A stretch of 47,012 bases of DNA from an uncultured Pelagibacteraceae bacterium (lineage in GTDB: Bacteria > Pseudomonadota > Alphaproteobacteria > Pelagibacterales > Pelagibacteraceae): contig CABXYN010000009.1 in NCBI GenBank assembly GCA_902516395.1, forward strand, positions 1-47,012, in the 5' to 3' direction. Of the stretch, positions 43,772-47,012 are shown one piece after another. Below the pieces are notes generated by a model. It was not told where the DNA came from and did not search any database. It saw nothing but the letters and a program-made list of their open reading frames with translations. The translations under genes were made by a program, and so were the position numbers. Numbering within the stretch: position 1 is the first letter of the stretch; each line of letters opens with the position of its first letter.

Positions 43772-44470
43772 CTAAATTTTATATAGCAAAAACTCTTCTT
43801 CACCAGAGTTAAATAGAAAAATTTTTTTCCACTTAATCTCATTTAAAATTGCTGATGCTTTTTCACCCATACACATCAAATTGGTATCCATCCAACTGTC
43901 TAAAAGATCATATTTTTTAAGTAAATTTAATAAACTCTTAGCGCTATTTTCTGAGTAAACATAAATTATATCAGGGATTGAGGCTTTTAATTGTGCTCTA
44001 AATTCCTCTTTTATTTCTTGAGTTGGTGAAACCGTATAGTTGATCAATCTCTTTAAAGAATAACCTTCGGAAATTAGATCTTTATCTAACCTAGTAGAAA
44101 CTATTTCACCACTTACGTAAAGAAGTGAACCATTCTTTGAGTCGAAGTTTTGTAATATTAATTCTTTTAGATTATTTACGTTTCCTTCTGCAGAGATAAT
44201 ATTTTGAAAACCGTTTAGCTTTGCAACTTTTTCTGTTGCAGTACCAACGCAATAACATTCAATTTTTTTATCAACTCTATTTAAATCTAAATTCTTAATC
44301 GCATTTGAACTTGTAAATATTATTCCCTTAAATTGGCTATAGTCAGGTTCATCGTAATTAATTGGTTCAACTTTTATCACGGGTAAATGAGAAACTTTAT
44401 GTCCTAAAGAACCAAATTTTAATATTAATTCTTTACTATCCTCTAACGGTCTTGTTAATAAAATGTGCAT
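43772..44470 (-). CDS. hemD: Uroporphyrinogen-III synthase HemD
   Basis: Cyclises hydroxymethylbilane to uroporphyrinogen III in tetrapyrrole synthesis, 232 residues. The family is poorly conserved; the N-terminal ILLTRPLEDSKEL, IIFTSSNAIKNL and CVGTATEKVAKLNGF are typical, as is the position right after hemC with a 1-base spacer. Confidence 0.9.
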   Translation of the reverse strand: MHILLTRPLEDSKELILKFGSLGHKVSHLPVIKVEPINYDEPDYSQFKGIIFTSSNAIKNLDLNRVDKKIECYCVGTATEKVAKLNGFQNIISAEGNVNNLKELILQNFDSKNGSLLYVSGEIVSTRLDKDLISEGYSLKRLINYTVSPTQEIKEEFRAQLKASIPDIIYVYSENSAKSLLNLLKKYDLLDSWMDTNLMCMGEKASAILNEIKWKKIFLFNSGEEEFLLYKI

Positions 44471-44471
44471 T

Positions 44472-45383
44472 TTACCTTTTATAAGATCCTCTTGAATCTG
44501 ACTTTAATTTTTCTCCAATCTTAATACTTAAATCTTTAACCATTTTTTTATTTTCACTTTCTTCAACAAAAAATCTTTGTTTGCCATCTACTGAAAAAAG
44601 TTCGGCTTTTATATTTACAAGGTCTTTATCAATCTTTGCATACACACCAACTGCCGTATCGCAATCACCTTCGAGTATTTTTAAGATTTTTCTCTCAGCA
44701 TTTGCAATTATTCTGGACTGATCATCATTAATTTTTTCCAAGATATTGATTATTTCTTGATCGTTTTCTCTACATTGTATAGCAATAATACCTTGTCCAG
44801 CACACGGTATTAGCTCCTCTGTGTTAAATTCATGTGTAATTTTCTTTGTCAAACCTAAAGCTTCAATGCCAGCTTTAGAAAGTAAAATTGCGTCGTAATC
44901 TCCATTCTCTAATTTCTTTATCCTAGTATCCACATTTCCTCTTATTAATTTATAATTCAGATCTGATCTAATACTTTTTAATTGGTATTCCCTTCTGTAA
45001 GAAGAAGTGCCGATAATTGAATTAGGTTTAAGGTCTTGAAAATATATATTGTCGTTGCTAATAAAAATTTCATTGGGCGAATTTCTTTTTAAATAAAAAT
45101 TTGTTATTAGCCCCTTTGTTTCAATCGATGGCATATCTTTTAAAGCATGAACAGCTATATCAATATTATTATTAATTAATTCTATTTCAATTTTTTTTGA
45201 AAATAATCCTTTTCCTCCAATGTTTGATAGTCTATCCTTTTGGTTTTCATCTCCACTTGTGACTATTTTTTTTGTTTCTATGGGGGTCGATGAAACTTTT
45301 TTAAGATGGTTTATCACTTTTTTGGTATAAATTTGAGCTAACTGACTTCCTCGAGTACCAATAATAAATTTATCCCTTTTCAT
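44472..45383 (-). CDS. hemC: Hydroxymethylbilane synthase HemC
   Basis: Polymerises four porphobilinogens in haem synthesis, 303 residues. Visible are IGTRGSQLAQIYT, AVHALKDMP, GTSSYRREYQL, RGNVDTRIKKL and the cofactor cysteine C241 in LEGDCDTAVG, which anchors dipyrromethane. It diverges from tsaD across a 54-base AT-rich gap that must hold both promoters. Confidence 0.96.
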   Translation of the reverse strand: MKRDKFIIGTRGSQLAQIYTKKVINHLKKVSSTPIETKKIVTSGDENQKDRLSNIGGKGLFSKKIEIELINNNIDIAVHALKDMPSIETKGLITNFYLKRNSPNEIFISNDNIYFQDLKPNSIIGTSSYRREYQLKSIRSDLNYKLIRGNVDTRIKKLENGDYDAILLSKAGIEALGLTKKITHEFNTEELIPCAGQGIIAIQCRENDQEIINILEKINDDQSRIIANAERKILKILEGDCDTAVGVYAKIDKDLVNIKAELFSVDGKQRFFVEESENKKMVKDLSIKIGEKLKSDSRGSYKR

Positions 45384-45437
45384 AATTTTTATTTTTAATA
45401 CATTCTTATAGTTTAATTGTATTAATTATAAATATTT

Positions 45438-46511
45438 ATGAATGAAAAAAAAATAATACTTGGAATTGAGACAAGTTGCGATGAAACTGCAGTATCAATC
45501 ATAGAAGAAGATAAAAACGGTAAGATAAAAATATTATCTAACGTAGTTTCAAGTCAATTTGATATTCACAGAGAATTTGGAGGTGTGGTTCCTGAGCTTG
45601 CAGCACGATCTCATGTTGAAAAAATTGATTTAATTGCAAAAAAAGCAATTAATGAAAGTGGTGTAGATTTAAATGATGTTTCTGCAATTGCTTCAACCTC
45701 TGGTCCAGGCTTAATTGTTTGCCTTACCGTTGGTTTAAATTTTGGTAAAGCATTATCTGCGAGTCTAAATATACCTTTTATTGGTGTAAACCATCTTGAA
45801 GGGCATGCATTAAGTCCGAAACTTAGCACAAACTTAGATTTTCCATATTTATTATTATTAATTTCAGGAGGACATACACAATATCTTAGTGTGAATGGAC
45901 TTGGAAAATATAATAGATTAGGAACAACAATTGATGACGCTTTAGGAGAAGCATTTGACAAAACTGCAAAACTTTTAGGTATTGAATTTCCAGGAGGACC
46001 AAAGTTAGAAGGTTTTGCAAAGCAGGGAGATGCAAGTAAATTTAAACTTCCTAAACCAATTATAAATAAAGGGGGATGTAATTTATCATTTGCAGGTCTT
46101 AAAACTGCAATTTTAAGGATATCCAGCACTATAAAATCCAAACAAGAAAAATATGATCTTGCAGCATCTTTTCAAAAAACAATTGAAGAAATTTTAGAAG
46201 TAAAAACACAAATAGCATTTGATGATTTCAAAAAGACTAATAAAAAGAAAAATAAAACCTTTGTAATCGCTGGAGGTGTTGCTGCAAATAAAGGTATTAG
46301 AAAAAAATTAATAAAAGTATGCAAGCAAAATAATTTTAAACCAATTTTCCCTGAACCAAAATTATGTGGGGATAATGCAGCTATGATTGCACTAGTTGGT
46401 CTTGAAAAGTATAAAATCAAAAAATTTGATAATTTAGATCTTCCTGCAAGTCCAAGACTACCACTTGACGAAAAAGCAAAGTTTTTAAAAGGAGCAGGAG
46501 TTAGATTATAA
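45438..46511 (+). CDS. tsaD: tRNA threonylcarbamoyltransferase subunit TsaD
   Basis: Catalytic subunit that transfers threonylcarbamoyl to A37 of ANN-decoding tRNAs, 357 residues. The N terminus GIETSCDETAVS, metal ligands H119 and H123 in NHLEGHALSP, LLISGGHTQY, and FVIAGGVAANKGIR are diagnostic. It is followed with no spacer by a short basic ORF, then an EVE-domain gene; gpsA, often next in alphaproteobacteria, is not here. Confidence 0.97.
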   Translation: MNEKKIILGIETSCDETAVSIIEEDKNGKIKILSNVVSSQFDIHREFGGVVPELAARSHVEKIDLIAKKAINESGVDLNDVSAIASTSGPGLIVCLTVGLNFGKALSASLNIPFIGVNHLEGHALSPKLSTNLDFPYLLLLISGGHTQYLSVNGLGKYNRLGTTIDDALGEAFDKTAKLLGIEFPGGPKLEGFAKQGDASKFKLPKPIINKGGCNLSFAGLKTAILRISSTIKSKQEKYDLAASFQKTIEEILEVKTQIAFDDFKKTNKKKNKTFVIAGGVAANKGIRKKLIKVCKQNNFKPIFPEPKLCGDNAAMIALVGLEKYKIKKFDNLDLPASPRLPLDEKAKFLKGAGVRL

Positions 46512-46628
46512 ATGTCAAAAAGATATAGTGGAAAATCATTTAAGGATGCAAGTTTAATGAAACAAGCTAAACTTTCTTTAAAAGAAAAAAGGAAGCTTAA
46601 AAAAGAAAAGAAAAAGAAAAATAATTAA
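46512..46628 (+). CDS. 38-residue lysine-rich peptide
   Basis: A short frame that starts right at the tsaD stop (TAAATG) and ends right before the next ATG (TAAATG). The peptide MSKRYSGKSFKDASLMKQ continues into a strongly basic tail dominated by Lys (about 40% overall). The perfect head-to-tail packing between two real genes is the main support. No family is recognised; RNA or ribosome binding is possible from charge alone. Confidence 0.55.
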   Translation: MSKRYSGKSFKDASLMKQAKLSLKEKRKLKKEKKKKNN

Positions 46629-47012
46629 ATGCAATATTGGTTAATGAAATCAGAGCCAGATGTGTGGTCAATTGATCAACAAATCAAAGTTGGAGAAAAA
46701 GGAGCTGACTGGGATGGGGTAAGAAATTACCAAGCAGCAAGTAACTTAAAAAAAATGCAAAAAGGAGATCTTTGTTTTTTTTATCATTCTAATATTGGAA
46801 AAGAGATAGTTGGTATAGTCGAAGTTATTAAAACGGCATTTATTGATCCAACGGATAAGGAAAAAAGATTTGTAGCAGTTAAAGTTAAATTTAAAAGTAA
46901 ACTTCAAAATCCTGTAACACTTGAAAACATCAAAAAAACTAAGGCTTTGGAGAACTTATCTCTAATTAGACAAAGTAGACTGTCTGTTATGCCTATTGAT
47001 ACTAAATGCTGG
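46629..47012 (+). CDS. EVE-domain protein, cut by window edge
   Basis: The first 128 codons of an EVE-domain (PUA-like) protein, a fold that reads modified bases in nucleic acid. Family motifs are YWLMKSEPDVWSIDQ at the start, DWDGVRNYQAASNLKKM, CFFYHSN and GIVEVI. Full family members have about 135-155 residues, so only the last part is missing. It is co-directional with tsaD, as in many alphaproteobacteria. Confidence 0.93.
   Translation, partial: MQYWLMKSEPDVWSIDQQIKVGEKGADWDGVRNYQAASNLKKMQKGDLCFFYHSNIGKEIVGIVEVIKTAFIDPTDKEKRFVAVKVKFKSKLQNPVTLENIKKTKALENLSLIRQSRLSVMPIDTKCW

Noticed and set aside
45611-46141. 176-codon frame antisense to tsaD
   Set aside because: It is a shadow of a certain gene; the translation has no recognisable pattern.

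Overview
The window is gene-dense, very AT-rich bacterial DNA. Gaps are short, many stops and starts overlap by 1 to 10 bases, and no stretch above 200 bases lacks a gene. Gene content and protein style (TRAP and ABC uptake systems, an alphaproteobacterial DUF2794 gene, system I cytochrome c maturation, drastic operon compaction) fit a streamlined marine alphaproteobacterium, most likely of the SAR11/Pelagibacter group. This assignment rests on recognition of families and composition, not on a database search. No rRNA, tRNA, CRISPR array, prophage or insertion sequence was seen.

Region 1 (1-4952): ffh-rpsP-trmD-rplS on the minus strand diverges from dapF-ftsY on the plus strand. The 160-base divergent gap holds a compact, GC-rich structured RNA in the ffh leader and a palindromic double -10 element. 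Ribosomal proteins S16 and L19 both carry acidic/Pro/Lys tails built from the same 9-residue repeat. Region 2 (4945-11707): a secreted unknown, an alpha/beta hydrolase and an MFS transporter on minus, then a plus-strand cassette of gamma-glutamyltransferase, an oxalyl-CoA-synthetase-like ligase and a ketopantoate-reductase-like enzyme.

Region 3 (11708-29807), all minus: a carbon-uptake block. It contains a TRAP transporter of the 2-oxoacid (TakP) type whose large permease has an extra ~320-residue charged tail. Next is a CUT1 ABC transporter with two unlike ATPases of complementary degeneracy, followed by a zinc alcohol dehydrogenase, a D-2-hydroxyacid dehydrogenase, a GlcD/D-lactate-dehydrogenase-like flavoprotein, an aminotransferase, two tandem FMN hydroxyacid dehydrogenases and a PagL-like outer-membrane protein. 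Together these suggest uptake and interconversion of small alcohols or polyols, hydroxyacids and oxoacids (lactate/pyruvate, glycolate/glyoxylate). In both transporter operons a strong hairpin lies directly after the binding-protein gene.

Region 4 (29821-33941): a tightly overlapping ccmC-D-E-F-G-H cytochrome c maturation operon. Region 5 (34124-47012): housekeeping and small accessory genes. These are hspQ, yciB, DUF2794, a Bax-inhibitor-1 protein, a Tas-like aldo/keto reductase, an IalB-like protein, argG, a photolyase-like flavoprotein with an unusual domain order, a Cys-tailed small protein, an MBL hydrolase, folD, yggT, an MscS channel, hemD, hemC, tsaD, a 38-residue basic peptide and a truncated EVE-domain gene.
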